A model generated the notes under the pieces. It saw only the letters and a program-made list of their open reading frames with translations, was not told the DNA's origin and did no database searches. This document shows positions 9,042 to 20,299 of a stretch of 64,000 bases of DNA, in pieces; the first letter of the stretch is position 1, and every line of letters starts with the position of its first letter. The stretch is from Herbaspirillum robiniae. GTDB lineage: Bacteria; Pseudomonadota; Gammaproteobacteria; Burkholderiales; Burkholderiaceae_D. The translations under genes and the position numbers were made by a program. Where the stretch lies: contig NZ_NJGU01000006.1 in the NCBI RefSeq assembly GCF_002213415.1, positions 1 through 64,000 of the forward strand, written 5' to 3'.

Positions 9042-9456
9042 CGCCCCAAGCTCGGCAGTAGCGCGTTAGGCAAAGCAAATCGGCAAGACTATTCGTCACG
9101 ACAAGCCGGGCATGGAAGGGATGCCCGCAGGCGTCGCACAGCGGATCGCAAGCGCCCCCACCCGGGGCGGCTTGCGACGACGCCCCGCATGACAAGAGCA
9201 AAGGCGCGCCGCTCGGCGCGACTCATTGCCGCCGCACAACAAGAAAAAACTTCGCCTGATTTTTGGCACAAGACTTGCAATTAGTGACGAGGGGAGTCGT
9301 CCGCTTCATTGCGTTCATCCGCTGTGCCGCAATACTCACACAAGCACATATCCAGCGCTCGCCGGATACGCGCGCCTGTATGCGATGCCGCGCACGCCGC
9401 TCCTTGTTTCCGCCAATCCCGTTTTGCCTGAACAACGCTAGCGCACAAGGTCCACC
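9042..9456. other. Intergenic region upstream of the chemoreceptor gene
   Basis: About 415 bases without a supported gene. It holds a strong sigma-54 promoter (9264-9279). A GC-rich imperfect hairpin around 9148-9178 could end transcription of the deaminase gene but has no T-run. Confidence 0.5.
9264..9279 (+). promoter_or_regulatory. Sigma-54 promoter for the chemoreceptor gene
   Basis: TGGCACAAGACTTGCA matches the -24/-12 consensus TGGCAC-N5-TTGCW at every fixed position. It sits about 180 bases upstream of the MCP start codon in the right orientation. RpoN with an unidentified enhancer-binding protein would drive the gene. Confidence 0.8.
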
Positions 9457-11193
9457 ATGAACATCTCCAACATGAAAATCGGCGCCCGCCTGACTCTCGG
9501 CTTCGGCGCCGTCATCGCGCTGCTGCTCGCCATCGCCGTCCTCGGCAACGTCCAGCTCGGCCGCCTGGCCGACGGCATCAGCCTGATCGTCAAGGACCGC
9601 TACCCCAAGACCGTCATGGCCAACACCGTGCAGATCCAGGTCAACAAGATCGCGCTCGACATCCGCGACATCCTGCTCACCAGCGATGCCGAGCGCATCA
9701 AGGCGCTGGCGGCCGACGCCACCGCCGCCGACAAGAAAATGAACGAGTTCCTCGCCCGCCTGCGCGAGGTGGCCCGCACCGACGAAGACAAGAAATTCGT
9801 CGAAGCCGCCATCGCCGCGCGCGACACCTACATCCCGGCGCGCGACAAGCTCATGGCCCTGGCCCAGGCCGGCCAGGTCGACGAGGCCAAGGCCTACCTG
9901 CCGCAGCAATTCATGCCGGTGCAGATCAAGTACTTCATCGCGCTCGACGCCATGTTCGACTACCAGGGCGGCCTGATGGACGCCGCCGGCGCCGCCGCCG
10001 CGCAGGACTCCGCCAGCGCCCGCACCATCATCAACAGCCTGGCGGTGGTGGCGCTGCTGCTGGCCGCCGTGGTGGCCTGGCTGGTCTCGCGCAGCATCAC
10101 CCGTCCGCTGGTCAACGCCGTCGGCGTGGCGCGCCGCGTGGCCGAGGGCGACCTCACCACGCGCGTGGAAGTCACCTCCAGGGACGAAACCGGCGAACTG
10201 ATGGCCGCGTTGAAGCTGATGAACGACAACCTGCGCAACATCGTCTCGCGCGTGCGCACCGGCACCGACACCATCAACCACGCCTCGGGCGAGATCGCCA
10301 GCGGCAACCTCGACCTCTCCTCGCGCACCGAGCAGCAGGCCGGCTCACTGGAAGAAACCGCGTCGGCCATGGAAGAGCTCACCTCCACCGTCAAGCAGAA
10401 CGCCGACAACGCCCGCCAGGCCAACCAGCTGGCGGCCTCGGCATCGAGCGTCGCGGTCGAAGGCGGCGCCGTGGTCGGCCAGGTGGTCGAGACCATGGCC
10501 TCGATCAACGCCTCGTCCAAGAAGATCGTCGACATCATCGGCGTGATCGACGGCATCGCGTTCCAGACCAATATTCTTGCGCTCAACGCCGCGGTGGAAG
10601 CCGCGCGCGCCGGCGAACAGGGCCGCGGCTTCGCGGTGGTGGCCTCCGAAGTACGCTCGCTGGCCCAGCGCAGCGCCACCGCCGCCAAGGAAATCAAGGC
10701 CCTGATCGACGACTCGGTAGCCAAGGTCGACACCGGCAGCCACCTGGTGGAACAGGCCGGCAGCACCATGACCGAAGTGGTCGCCAGCGTCAAACGGGTG
10801 ACCGACATCGTCGCCGAGATCAGCGCCGCCAGCACCGAGCAGAGCACCGGCATCGAAGAGATCAACCGCGCCATCACGCTGATGGACGAGTCGACCCAGC
10901 AGAACGCCGCCCTGGTGGAAGAAGCCGCCGCCGCCGCACAGGCGATGCAGGACCAGGCGGCGCAGCTGATGGAGGCGGTCAGCGTGTTCAAGGTGGACGC
11001 CGGCATGGCGGCCGCACCCTCGCCAGCGGCATCCGCCGCACACGCGGCGCCGAAGGCCGCTGCCCCGGTGATCAGGAAGCCCGCCTCCCCGGCCCGCGCC
11101 CTGGCGCACAAACCGGCGGCGCAGACCAGGCCCAACCGCGCGCCGGCAAGCGCGGCGGGCAAGGTGACGGATGACGATTGGGAGCAGTTCTGA
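9457..11193 (+). CDS. Methyl-accepting chemotaxis protein with four-helix-bundle sensor
   Basis: A 578-residue chemoreceptor. TM1 spans about residues 10-30, a periplasmic four-helix-bundle (4HB_MCP) sensor spans about 35-185, and TM2 about 190-212 leads into a HAMP domain (about 212-265). The cytoplasmic signalling domain contains the invariant hairpin tip [20 protein letters not shown] and [20 protein letters not shown]. The Ala/Pro-rich tail ends in DDDWEQF, resembling the CheR/CheB-docking pentapeptide NWETF. The ligand is unknown. The gene follows the purine deaminase gene and has a sigma-54 promoter, so a link to nitrogen-source taxis is reasonable but inferred. Confidence 0.93.
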   Translation: MNISNMKIGARLTLGFGAVIALLLAIAVLGNVQLGRLADGISLIVKDRYPKTVMANTVQIQVNKIALDIRDILLTSDAERIKALAADATAADKKMNEFLARLREVARTDEDKKFVEAAIAARDTYIPARDKLMALAQAGQVDEAKAYLPQQFMPVQIKYFIALDAMFDYQGGLMDAAGAAAAQDSASARTIINSLAVVALLLAAVVAWLVSRSITRPLVNAVGVARRVAEGDLTTRVEVTSRDETGELMAALKLMNDNLRNIVSRVRTGTDTINHASGEIASGNLDLSSRTEQQAGSLEETASAMEELTSTVKQNADNARQANQLAASASSVAVEGGAVVGQVVETMASINASSKKIVDIIGVIDGIAFQTNILALNAAVEAARAGEQGRGFAVVASEVRSLAQRSATAAKEIKALIDDSVAKVDTGSHLVEQAGSTMTEVVASVKRVTDIVAEISAASTEQSTGIEEINRAITLMDESTQQNAALVEEAAAAAQAMQDQAAQLMEAVSVFKVDAGMAAAPSPAASAAHAAPKAAAPVIRKPASPARALAHKPAAQTRPNRAPASAAGKVTDDDWEQF

Positions 11194-11310
11194 GCGGTTT
11201 CCTCCGCATGACTGACAAAGGCGCCGGTAGGCGCCTGTGTTTTTGCTTCGCAAGTTTCCTGCGATTTGGCACACTGTGGCGATCTGCGCCCGCCGCATCC
11301 CGGATAGACC

Positions 11311-11898
11311 ATGAAGAAACTGCTGCCCGCCACCCTGCTCCTGTGCCTGCTCAACGCCCATGCGCAGCAACCGCGCGTCTTTAGCGGCTACGAGGAGTTC
11401 TACGCCAGCCTGCCGGATCGCTTGTTCACCGGCGAGGGCGAAGACATTGCCGTCTCGTCGCGCCATAGCGTGCGCATCGACGGCAGGGAGCATCGCTTCA
11501 GGCGCGCCATTGCCTTTCCTGGCGAGAGTGTCTATCCCGATGACCTGGGAAGAAGCGCCACGCTCTATCGCAGCGCCGGACACTACTGCGTAGATGGGAT
11601 AGGCGCAACCAGCGGGACAGGTTCACGCCACATATCGGTGTACCTGATCGACAGGAACAAGGGCCGATCGTACAAATTGCCGAGCCTGTTCGGCTCCTGT
11701 CGAGCACTTTCCCGCAGTGCGAACGGCGTTGGCTTCCTGCGGGCCGACATCGTCAACTATCGGGCAGCCTACGATGCGGACGGCGTGTTGTTCAGCGAAC
11801 ATGTTTTGGCCGACGATAAATTTCTGGCCGGCTCGAGGCAGCTGGAAGTACGCTTCGTCGAACCGGACAACTTCTATCGCTTTCGTCTGATGAAATAA
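11311..11898 (+). CDS. Exported protein of unknown function
   Basis: A 195-residue protein with a signal peptide (MKKLLPATLLLCLLNAHAQQ, cleavage likely after AHA). The mature part has two cysteines (in GHYCVDG and FGSCRAL) that could form a disulfide in the periplasm, and is otherwise mixed alpha/beta. I recognise no family. It starts at ATG 11311 about 120 bases after the chemoreceptor and is followed at once by a terminator. Confidence 0.75.
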   Translation: MKKLLPATLLLCLLNAHAQQPRVFSGYEEFYASLPDRLFTGEGEDIAVSSRHSVRIDGREHRFRRAIAFPGESVYPDDLGRSATLYRSAGHYCVDGIGATSGTGSRHISVYLIDRNKGRSYKLPSLFGSCRALSRSANGVGFLRADIVNYRAAYDADGVLFSEHVLADDKFLAGSRQLEVRFVEPDNFYRFRLMK

Positions 11899-11926
11899 AA
11901 AGGCCGTGAAGTTCGCGGCCTTTTTA
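11897..11926. terminator. Bidirectional rho-independent terminator
   Basis: AAAAAGGCCG and CGGCCTTTTT pair around a short loop directly after the stop codon of the exported-protein gene. A-rich and T-rich flanks would serve both this gene and convergent pyruvate kinase. Confidence 0.8.
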
Positions 11927-11956
11927 TTTCATCAGCTTCACTGCACTAAGGTATTC

Positions 11957-13375
11957 CTAGCCCCACACCTCCGCCAACCGCAACAGATTGGTGCTCCCCG
12001 GCTGCCCGAACGGCATGCCGGCGGTGATGGCGATCTGGTCGCCCTTCTTCGCAAACCCTTCTTTCAGCGCCGTCTGGCAGGCAGCGCTGACCATTTCGCT
12101 TTCGTTGTGGATCTGGTCGCTGATGGTGGAGTGCACGCCCCATACCAGCGCCAGGCGGCGTGCCGTGGCCAGTTGCGGGGTGATCGAGAGGATCGGCGCC
12201 ATCGGCCGTTCGCGCGCGGCGCGCAGGCTGGTGTGGCCGGAGCTGGTGTAGGTCACGGTGGTGGTGGCGCCGACGATGCCGGCCACGTCGCGCAGGGCCG
12301 AGCAGATCGCGTCGGAACGGTTAGGCTGCGGTACTTCGTGCTGGGCGTCGATCATGTTGCGGTACAGCGGATCGCGTTCCACCTCGGCGATCACGCGGTC
12401 CATCATCGTCACCGCCTGCAGCGGGTAGGAGCCGTTGGCCGATTCGGCCGAGAGCATGACGGCGTCCGAGCCGTCGTAGATGGCGCTGGCCACGTCCGAT
12501 ACTTCGGCGCGCGTGGGCACCGGCGCGGTGATCATCGACTCCAGCATCTGGGTGGCGATGACGATGGGCTTGCCGTGCTGGCGACAGGTGCGCAGGATGC
12601 GCTTTTGCGTCCCCGGTACGCGCTCGGGCGGCAGCTCCACGCCGAGGTCGCCACGGGCGACCATGATGGCGTCGGAGGCCTGCACGATCTCGTCGAGCCG
12701 GTCCAGCGCGGCCGGCTTCTCCAGCTTGGACAGCACGGCGGCGCGGTTGCCGATCAGGCCGCGCGCCTCGAACACGTCCTCAGGACGCTGCACGAAGGAC
12801 AGCGCGATCCAGTCGGCGCCCATGTCCAGCGCGAAGGCCAGGTCGCGCCGGTCCTTCTCGGTCAGCGCGGGAATCGGCAGCACGGCGTCGGGCACGTTGA
12901 CGCCCTTGCGGTCCGACAGCACGCCGGCATTGACCACGCGGGTGCGGATGCGCGCGCCGTCGCTGTACTCGACCTGCAGGCGCAGCTTGCCGTCGTCCAG
13001 CAGCAGCGACTGGCCGGCGGCGATGGCCTCGAACAGTTCCGGATGCGGCAGGCACACGCGGCTGCCGTCGCCGGGCGTGGCGTCGCGGTCCAGCGTGAAG
13101 GTCTGGCCCTGCAGCAGCGTCACTTTGCCGTCGGCGAACTGGCCGATGCGCAGCTTAGGGCCCTGCAGGTCGGCCAGCACCGCGATCGGACGGCCGACCT
13201 CGCGCTCCACTTCGCGCACGATCTGGTAGCGCGCCTGGTGGTCGGCATGGGTGCCGTGGCTGAAGTTGAAGCGGAACACGTCGGCGCCGGCTTCGAACAG
13301 CGCCTGGATCATCTGGCGGGAAGCGCTGGCGGGGCCCAAGGTGGCGACGATTTTGGCCTGGCGTTGGCGGCGCAT
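11957..13375 (-). CDS. pyk: Pyruvate kinase
   Basis: A 472-residue cytosolic enzyme that makes pyruvate and ATP from phosphoenolpyruvate. It opens RQAKIVATLGPAS, the conserved N-terminal strand, and carries FRFNFSHGTHADH, the MVARGDLGVELP motif, and the pyruvate kinase active-site region with Lys in AAVLSKLEKP. SAESANGSYPLQAV is also typical. The C-terminal allosteric domain is complete. The ATG at 13375 is behind GGAGA; an upstream extension would add an unrelated tail. The gene lies downstream of glxR on the same strand, consistent with a glyoxylate-to-pyruvate flow, though a repeat separates them. Confidence 0.95.
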   Translation of the reverse strand: MRRQRQAKIVATLGPASASRQMIQALFEAGADVFRFNFSHGTHADHQARYQIVREVEREVGRPIAVLADLQGPKLRIGQFADGKVTLLQGQTFTLDRDATPGDGSRVCLPHPELFEAIAAGQSLLLDDGKLRLQVEYSDGARIRTRVVNAGVLSDRKGVNVPDAVLPIPALTEKDRRDLAFALDMGADWIALSFVQRPEDVFEARGLIGNRAAVLSKLEKPAALDRLDEIVQASDAIMVARGDLGVELPPERVPGTQKRILRTCRQHGKPIVIATQMLESMITAPVPTRAEVSDVASAIYDGSDAVMLSAESANGSYPLQAVTMMDRVIAEVERDPLYRNMIDAQHEVPQPNRSDAICSALRDVAGIVGATTTVTYTSSGHTSLRAARERPMAPILSITPQLATARRLALVWGVHSTISDQIHNESEMVSAACQTALKEGFAKKGDQIAITAGMPFGQPGSTNLLRLAEVWG

Positions 13376-13480
13376 GGTGAGTCTCCGGAAAATGGTTTTT
13401 GGTTGTTGTTTGAAATGACGCTTGCTTGAACGGACAAGCGACCAAGCGATCGAGCAATTGAACAGCGACTTCAAAAGCAA

Positions 13481-13570
13481 GTCGTCCCCGCGCAGGCGGG
13501 GACCCAAGAACTTTCAACATGCCTCGACGGCCGTTCAACGTCGCTGGGTCCCCGCCTGCGCGGGGACGAC
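13481..13570. repeat. Paired palindromic repeat in inverted orientation
   Basis: Two copies of a 26-base repeat unit (13481-13506 and 13545-13570) are perfect reverse complements separated by 38 bases. Each unit is itself palindromic around CCCCGCGCAGGCGGGG. This is the same class of 'gtccccgcctgcgcggggacgac' intergenic repeat known from many Burkholderiales genomes. It lies between glxR and pyk. Confidence 0.8.
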
Positions 13571-13578
13571 AGGCTGCA

Positions 13579-14469
13579 TCAGGATGCCTTGGCGATCTCG
13601 TGGTTCGACATGATCTCCACCGCGCGGCACAGCGCCGAGTGGTCCAGGCCGCTCATGCCGTTGGCGGCGCAGGCGTTCATCAGTTCCTGGGCGGCGGCGG
13701 TGTTGGGCAGGCTGATGCCCAGCTGCTTGGCGCCCTGCAGGGCCAGGTTCAGGTCCTTCTGGTGCAGCTCGATGCGGAAGCCCGGGTTGAAGGTGCGCTT
13801 GACCATGCGCTCGCCGTGCACTTCCAGGATGCGCGAGGAAGCAAAGCCGCCCATCAGCGCCTGGCGCACGCGCGCCGGATCGGCGCCGGCCTTGGAGGCG
13901 AACAGCAGCGCCTCCGCCACGGCCTGGATGTTCAGGGCGACGATGATCTGGTTGGCCACCTTGGTGGTCTGGCCGTCGCCGTTGCCGCCGACCAGGGTGA
14001 TGTTCTTGCCCATCAGTTCGAACAACGGCTTCACGTCGTTGAAGGCCGATTCCGAGCCGCCGACCATGATGGTCAGCGAGGCGGCCTTGGCGCCCACTTC
14101 GCCGCCGGAGACCGGGGCGTCCAGGTACTGGCAGCCCAGCGCGTTGACCTTTTGCGCGAAGCCCTTGGTGGCGATCGGCGAGATCGAGCTCATGTCGACC
14201 ACGATCTTGCCGGCCGACAGGCCTTCGGCCACGCCCTTTTCGCTGAACAGCACCGCTTCGACGTGCGGGGTGTCGGGCACCATGATGATGATGATGTCGG
14301 CGCGCTTGGCGACTTCGGCGCCCGAGGTGCAGACGGTGGCGCCGCCTTCCAGCAGCGCCGCCGGCGGGTTCTTCTGGTCGTGCAGGTAGAGCTTGTGACC
14401 GCCCTTTTGCAGGTTTTCCGCCATCGGTGCGCCCATGATGCCCAGGCCGATGAATCCGACTTTTGCCAT
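13579..14469 (-). CDS. glxR: Tartronate semialdehyde reductase (2-hydroxy-3-oxopropionate reductase)
   Basis: A 296-residue NAD(P)H-dependent beta-hydroxyacid dehydrogenase that reduces tartronate semialdehyde to D-glycerate. It opens with the dinucleotide-binding motif VGFIGLGIMGAPMAENL. The substrate-binding block DAPVSGGEVGAKAASL is followed by the catalytic-Lys region GDGQTTKVANQI. It is the third gene of the gcl-hyi-glxR set. The ATG at 14469 follows GAGGAGA. GarR is the close paralogue, but the gcl context favours the glyoxylate pathway. Confidence 0.93.
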   Translation of the reverse strand: MAKVGFIGLGIMGAPMAENLQKGGHKLYLHDQKNPPAALLEGGATVCTSGAEVAKRADIIIIMVPDTPHVEAVLFSEKGVAEGLSAGKIVVDMSSISPIATKGFAQKVNALGCQYLDAPVSGGEVGAKAASLTIMVGGSESAFNDVKPLFELMGKNITLVGGNGDGQTTKVANQIIVALNIQAVAEALLFASKAGADPARVRQALMGGFASSRILEVHGERMVKRTFNPGFRIELHQKDLNLALQGAKQLGISLPNTAAAQELMNACAANGMSGLDHSALCRAVEIMSNHEIAKAS

Positions 14470-14537
14470 GATGTTTCTCCTCAAGAAATTGGTTTGATTG
14501 ATAGATGCGATGTCATGCCGCTCGGGGCGTCGCCCTG

Positions 14538-15317
14538 TTACAGGCCGTGATCCTTGATCCAGCCGAGGCCTTCTTTGGTGCCGGTCCGGGGCTTGTACTC
14601 GCAGCCGATCCAGCCGTCGTAGCCGATCTCGTCCAGGAAGCGGAACAGGTAGCGGTAGTTGATCTCGCCGGTGCCGGGTTCGAAGCGGCCCGGGTTGTCG
14701 GCCAGCTGCACATGGCGGATCAGCGAGAGGTTGGCCTTGATCGTGTTGGCCAGCTCGCCCTCCATGCGCTGCATGTGATAGATGTCGTACTGGACGAACA
14801 GATTGTCCGAGCCGGTGGCCAGGATCAGTTCCACCGCCTGCCGGGTGGTGTTGAGGAAGAAGCCGGGGATGTCGAAGCTGTTGATCGGCTCGATCAGCAG
14901 GCGAATGCCGCTCTCTTTCAGCTTGCCGGCGGCGTACTTCAGGTTGCCCACCAGGACTTCACGCGCCGCTTCGCGCGACACGCCTTGCGGCAGGATGCCG
15001 ACCAGGCAGTTCAGCTGCGGCACTTCCAGCGCGCGGGCATAGCGGATCGCATCGTCGACGCCGGCGCGGAACTCGGCCACGCGGTCCGGATGGCAGGCGA
15101 TGCCGCGCTCGCCGCCGTCCCAGTTGCCGGCCGGCAGGTTGTGCAACACCAGTTGCAGCTTGTTGGCGCGCAGCTGGTCGGCGATCTGCTCGGGATCGAA
15201 GGCATAGGGGAACAGGAATTCCACTGCCTTGAAGCCGGCGTCGGCGGCAGCCTTGAAGCGTTCCAGGAAAGGCTGTTCGGTGAACAGCATGGTGAGGTTG
15301 GCGGCGAGTCTGGTCAT
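14538..15317 (-). CDS. hyi: Hydroxypyruvate isomerase
   Basis: A 259-residue TIM-barrel protein of the xylose isomerase-like family that interconverts hydroxypyruvate and tartronate semialdehyde. Family motifs include LTMLFTEQPFLERFKAAADA at the N terminus, IEPINSFDIPGFFL (metal-binding Glu) and QLADNPGRFEPGTGEINY. Start ATG 15317 follows AAGGAGA. It sits between gcl and glxR. Confidence 0.93.
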   Translation of the reverse strand: MTRLAANLTMLFTEQPFLERFKAAADAGFKAVEFLFPYAFDPEQIADQLRANKLQLVLHNLPAGNWDGGERGIACHPDRVAEFRAGVDDAIRYARALEVPQLNCLVGILPQGVSREAAREVLVGNLKYAAGKLKESGIRLLIEPINSFDIPGFFLNTTRQAVELILATGSDNLFVQYDIYHMQRMEGELANTIKANLSLIRHVQLADNPGRFEPGTGEINYRYLFRFLDEIGYDGWIGCEYKPRTGTKEGLGWIKDHGL

Positions 15318-15483
15318 GGGTTCTCCTTGTGCGGCCATCCGGATCGGAGGCCTCTGTTCATTTCGCCGCCCGGTTCGGGCGACGACGTTCGATGTTCTTG
15401 CGCGATCGCATGCCTCGACGGGCGTCGCTCTTGCCGGCGACTTTTGTCTCCTCTTCGGATCGGCGCGGATGCAGCGTGCGGAC

Positions 15484-17259
<1,776 letters not shown>

Positions 17260-17366
17260 GTTGTTCTCCAGGATTGCTCAAAATTGCTATAAGAGATGGC
17301 GGCCCGCCGTTTGCACGGCGCACCGTTCGCTGATTTCTGGGGATCATCCTAGTCGCTACAATTTCG

Positions 17367-17406
17367 TTTGATAAGAACAATAAAAATCTGTTTATTACTT
17401 ATCAAA
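17367..17406. promoter_or_regulatory. Inverted repeat in the gcl/LysR divergent promoter region
   Basis: Perfect 9-bp arms TTTGATAAG (17367-17375) and CTTATCAAA (17398-17406), separated by 22 AT-rich bases, lie midway between divergent gcl and the LysR gene. Position and symmetry suggest the operator of the LysR protein. Confidence 0.55.
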
Positions 17407-17446
17407 AGTATGGAAATATAGAAAAAGTACCGAATAGAGGCGAAAT

Positions 17447-18367
17447 ATGGACAAACTCAAACAGATCGAAGCCTTTGTCTCCGTCGTCGACAAAGGCAGC
17501 CTGGCGGCCGCCGCGCTGGAAGAAAAAGTGACGCCGGTGATGATGGGGCGCCGCATCGACGCACTGGAAAAGCGCCTGGGCACCAAGCTGATGCACCGGA
17601 CCACGCGCCACCTGACGCTGACCGAGCAGGGCAGCGTGTTCCTCGATCACTGCCGCAAGCTATTGGAGCAGATGGAGACGGCCGAGAAGAGCATCGCCGA
17701 AGGACGCCACAAGGCCACCGGCCACCTGGTGGTCTCCACCCCGGCCGCCTATGGCCGCCTGCATGTGGCGCCGCACGCGCCGACCTTCCTGGCGGCGCAT
17801 CCTGAGGTGCAGATCTCGTTCAACCTGACCGACCGCGTGGTCGACCTGGTGCGCGAAGGCTACGACCTGGGCATACGCATCGGCGGCGCGATCGAACCCA
17901 GCTTCGTGGCCGTGCGCCTGGCCAGCAACCGCCGCGTGGTCTGCGCCTCGCCCGAATACCTGCACCGCAACGGCATGCCCAAGACGCTGGACGACCTGGC
18001 CGACCACAACTGCCTGGCCTTCAACCTGCAGGGCGGCCAGCAGCGCGGCTGGTATTTCCAGCAGAACGGCAAGCCGGTGATCGCCAAGGTGCAAGGCAAC
18101 CTCGACTGCAACGACGGCGAGCTGCTGCACCGCTGGGCCGGCGAAGGCCTGGGGCTGGCATGGCGCTCGACCTGGGAGATCCAGGCGCAGCTGGCCTCGG
18201 GCGAGCTGGTGACGGTGCTGGACGAATACGCCCTGCCCCACTACGACATCATGGCGGTGTATCCGCAGCAGCGGCACCTGCCGGCCAAGACCCGGTTCTT
18301 CATCGATTACCTGAAGGAAGTCTATGCGCAGCCGGATTACTGGAACCGGGCGGTGAAGAAGCCCTGA
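17447..18367 (+). CDS. LysR-type regulator divergent from gcl
   Basis: A 306-residue LysR protein, CrgA/DsdC-like in length. The winged helix (residues about 1-60) contains GSLAAAALEEKVTPVMMGRR, followed by the effector domain (about 90-290). ATG 17447 follows GAGG. Divergence from gcl and a perfect inverted repeat between them suggest that it controls the glyoxylate operon, perhaps in response to glyoxylate or allantoin; inferred. Confidence 0.9.
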   Translation: MDKLKQIEAFVSVVDKGSLAAAALEEKVTPVMMGRRIDALEKRLGTKLMHRTTRHLTLTEQGSVFLDHCRKLLEQMETAEKSIAEGRHKATGHLVVSTPAAYGRLHVAPHAPTFLAAHPEVQISFNLTDRVVDLVREGYDLGIRIGGAIEPSFVAVRLASNRRVVCASPEYLHRNGMPKTLDDLADHNCLAFNLQGGQQRGWYFQQNGKPVIAKVQGNLDCNDGELLHRWAGEGLGLAWRSTWEIQAQLASGELVTVLDEYALPHYDIMAVYPQQRHLPAKTRFFIDYLKEVYAQPDYWNRAVKKP

Positions 18368-18421
18368 TGCCGCCGGTACGGACGCATCAGCGACCTGGAA
18401 AACAACGCGCACCAAAGAAAA

Positions 18422-18443
18422 AGGGAGAACCGGAGTTCTCCCT
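18422..18443 (-). terminator. Rho-independent terminator of the second chemoreceptor gene
   Basis: Stem AGGGAGAAC / GTTCTCCCT with loop CGGA. On the minus strand it is followed by a T-rich run (CTTTTTCTTT), so it ends transcription of the gene that stops at 18477. Confidence 0.75.
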
Positions 18444-18476
18444 CATCACAACCGGCAACAGGTAACAGGCAAACCA

Positions 18477-20120
18477 TCAGGCCTGGACCAGACCCCGCTT
18501 GCGTGACAGCAGGGGCAAGCGGCGGCGGGCAGCGGTGGTTTCTTCCAGCTCCACCACCAGCGAAGCGCCGCCTCCCTCCACATTGAACACGCTGACCAGC
18601 TGGCTCAGGTTGCCCGCCTGGCCGCGCATGGACGCGGCGGCGGCGGCCGCCTGCTCGACCAGCGCCGCGTTCTGCTGGGTGACGTCGTCCAGTTGCGAGA
18701 TGGCGTCGTTGACCTGCTGGATGCCCTCGGTCTGCTCGGCGCTGGCGACGCTGATCTCGTTGACGATGGCGTTGACGTGCTGCACGCTCTCCACCACGCG
18801 CGTCATGGTCGCCCCGGCCTGCTCCACCAGCGCGCTGCCGGCGCCGACCTTGTTCACCGAGTCGTCGATCAGTTGCTTGATCTCCTTGGCGGCGGCGGCC
18901 GAACGCTGCGCCAGCGAGCGCACCTCGGAAGCCACCACGGCAAAACCACGGCCCTGCTCGCCCGCGCGCGCCGCTTCCACCGCCGCGTTCAGCGCGAGGA
19001 TGTTGGTCTGGAAGGCGATGCCGTCGATCACGCTGATGATGTCCACGATCTTCTTCGACGAGTTGTTGATCTCGTCCATCGTCTCCACCACGCGCCCCAC
19101 CACCGCGCCGCCTTCGCTGGCGATGCCGGAGGCGGACGCGGCCAGGCGGCTGGCCTCGTGAGCGTTGTCGGCGTTGGTGCGCACGGTGGAGATCAGTTCT
19201 TCCATCGCTGAGGCCGTCTCTTCCAGCGCCCCGGCCTGCTGCTCGGTGCGCGCCGACAGGTCCTGGTTGCCTTCGGCGATTTCGCCCGAGGCGGTGGCGA
19301 TGGCATCGGTGCCCTGGCGCACGCGCGTGACGATGTCGCGCAGGCGGGCGTTCATGTCCATCAGCGAGCTGAGCAGCTGGCCGACCTCGTCATGCGAGCG
19401 GATCTCGATCTGCGCCGCCAGGTCGCCCTCGGCCACGCGCCGCGACAAGGCCACCGCCTGCCTGAGCGGGCGCACGATGCCGCGCGTGAGCATCCAGGCG
19501 CACAGCACGCCGAACAGCAGCGCGGCCGCTTCCAGCGCCATCAGCAGGATGCGGCTTTCGCGCGCGACCTGCTCGATGTTGGAGGAGGCGTCGTCGATCT
19601 CGGTCTGCTCCGCCTTCTGCAGCTTTTGCATCGCCGCCTGGTATTTCTTGGCCATGGGCATGAACTCCTGGATCAGCACCATGTTGGCGCCGTCCTGGTC
19701 GCCGGTGGACTTCATGTCCATCATCTTCAGGTAGACCGTCCTGTAGTTCTTCTGCAGGCCCTCGATCTCGGCGTACAGCGACTTCTCCTCATCGGAGGCG
19801 AACAGTTGCGCCAGCTCCTTCTGCAGGTCGGCGCTCTCCTTGCTGGAGGCCAGTTCTTCGTTGAGGAAGTAGTTGTTCAGTGTCGGGTCGGTGCTGCGCG
19901 ACATGGCGATGGTGCGCAGGATGGCTGCGCGCAGGTTGCCGTACCAGGCGGAGATCAGGCGCTCCTTGCGCACCGACTGCGTCACCATCTGGTGCGTCAC
20001 GTCGGAGACCACCTGCAGGCGCCATACGCCGATGGCCATGATCAGGATCGACAGCGCCAGCACCACCGAGAAACCGATCGCCAGGCGCCCGCCTATCCTC
20101 ATGTTCGAAAAGACCTTCAT
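18477..20120 (-). CDS. Methyl-accepting chemotaxis protein with four-helix-bundle sensor
   Basis: A 547-residue chemoreceptor with the same architecture as the one at 9457: TM1 about 10-30, periplasmic helical-bundle sensor to about 185, TM2, HAMP, and a signalling domain with [20 protein letters not shown]. The sensor domain sequence differs clearly, so the ligand should differ. It lacks a WEQF-type C-terminal pentapeptide and ends RKRGLVQA. Start ATG 20120 follows AAGGGGAAG. It follows the binding protein and M20 amidohydrolase genes on the same strand and may report on the same substrate; inferred. Confidence 0.92.
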   Translation of the reverse strand: MKVFSNMRIGGRLAIGFSVVLALSILIMAIGVWRLQVVSDVTHQMVTQSVRKERLISAWYGNLRAAILRTIAMSRSTDPTLNNYFLNEELASSKESADLQKELAQLFASDEEKSLYAEIEGLQKNYRTVYLKMMDMKSTGDQDGANMVLIQEFMPMAKKYQAAMQKLQKAEQTEIDDASSNIEQVARESRILLMALEAAALLFGVLCAWMLTRGIVRPLRQAVALSRRVAEGDLAAQIEIRSHDEVGQLLSSLMDMNARLRDIVTRVRQGTDAIATASGEIAEGNQDLSARTEQQAGALEETASAMEELISTVRTNADNAHEASRLAASASGIASEGGAVVGRVVETMDEINNSSKKIVDIISVIDGIAFQTNILALNAAVEAARAGEQGRGFAVVASEVRSLAQRSAAAAKEIKQLIDDSVNKVGAGSALVEQAGATMTRVVESVQHVNAIVNEISVASAEQTEGIQQVNDAISQLDDVTQQNAALVEQAAAAAASMRGQAGNLSQLVSVFNVEGGGASLVVELEETTAARRRLPLLSRKRGLVQA

Positions 20121-20299
20121 TTCTGCTTCCCCTTCATTGGCTGTTGTACGGCGGCCCCCAATATTGCCGCCCCGCATTTTTCCAGCAAGAAACGTACCCG
20201 CCGCGCAGGCGGCAGGCCCGTGCGGATGGCGTCATGGCAGTCGCGGTCCAGGCCCGCAGGGTGGGAAAGTCCGCCGCAGGACGCGGCGGACGCATGGAC

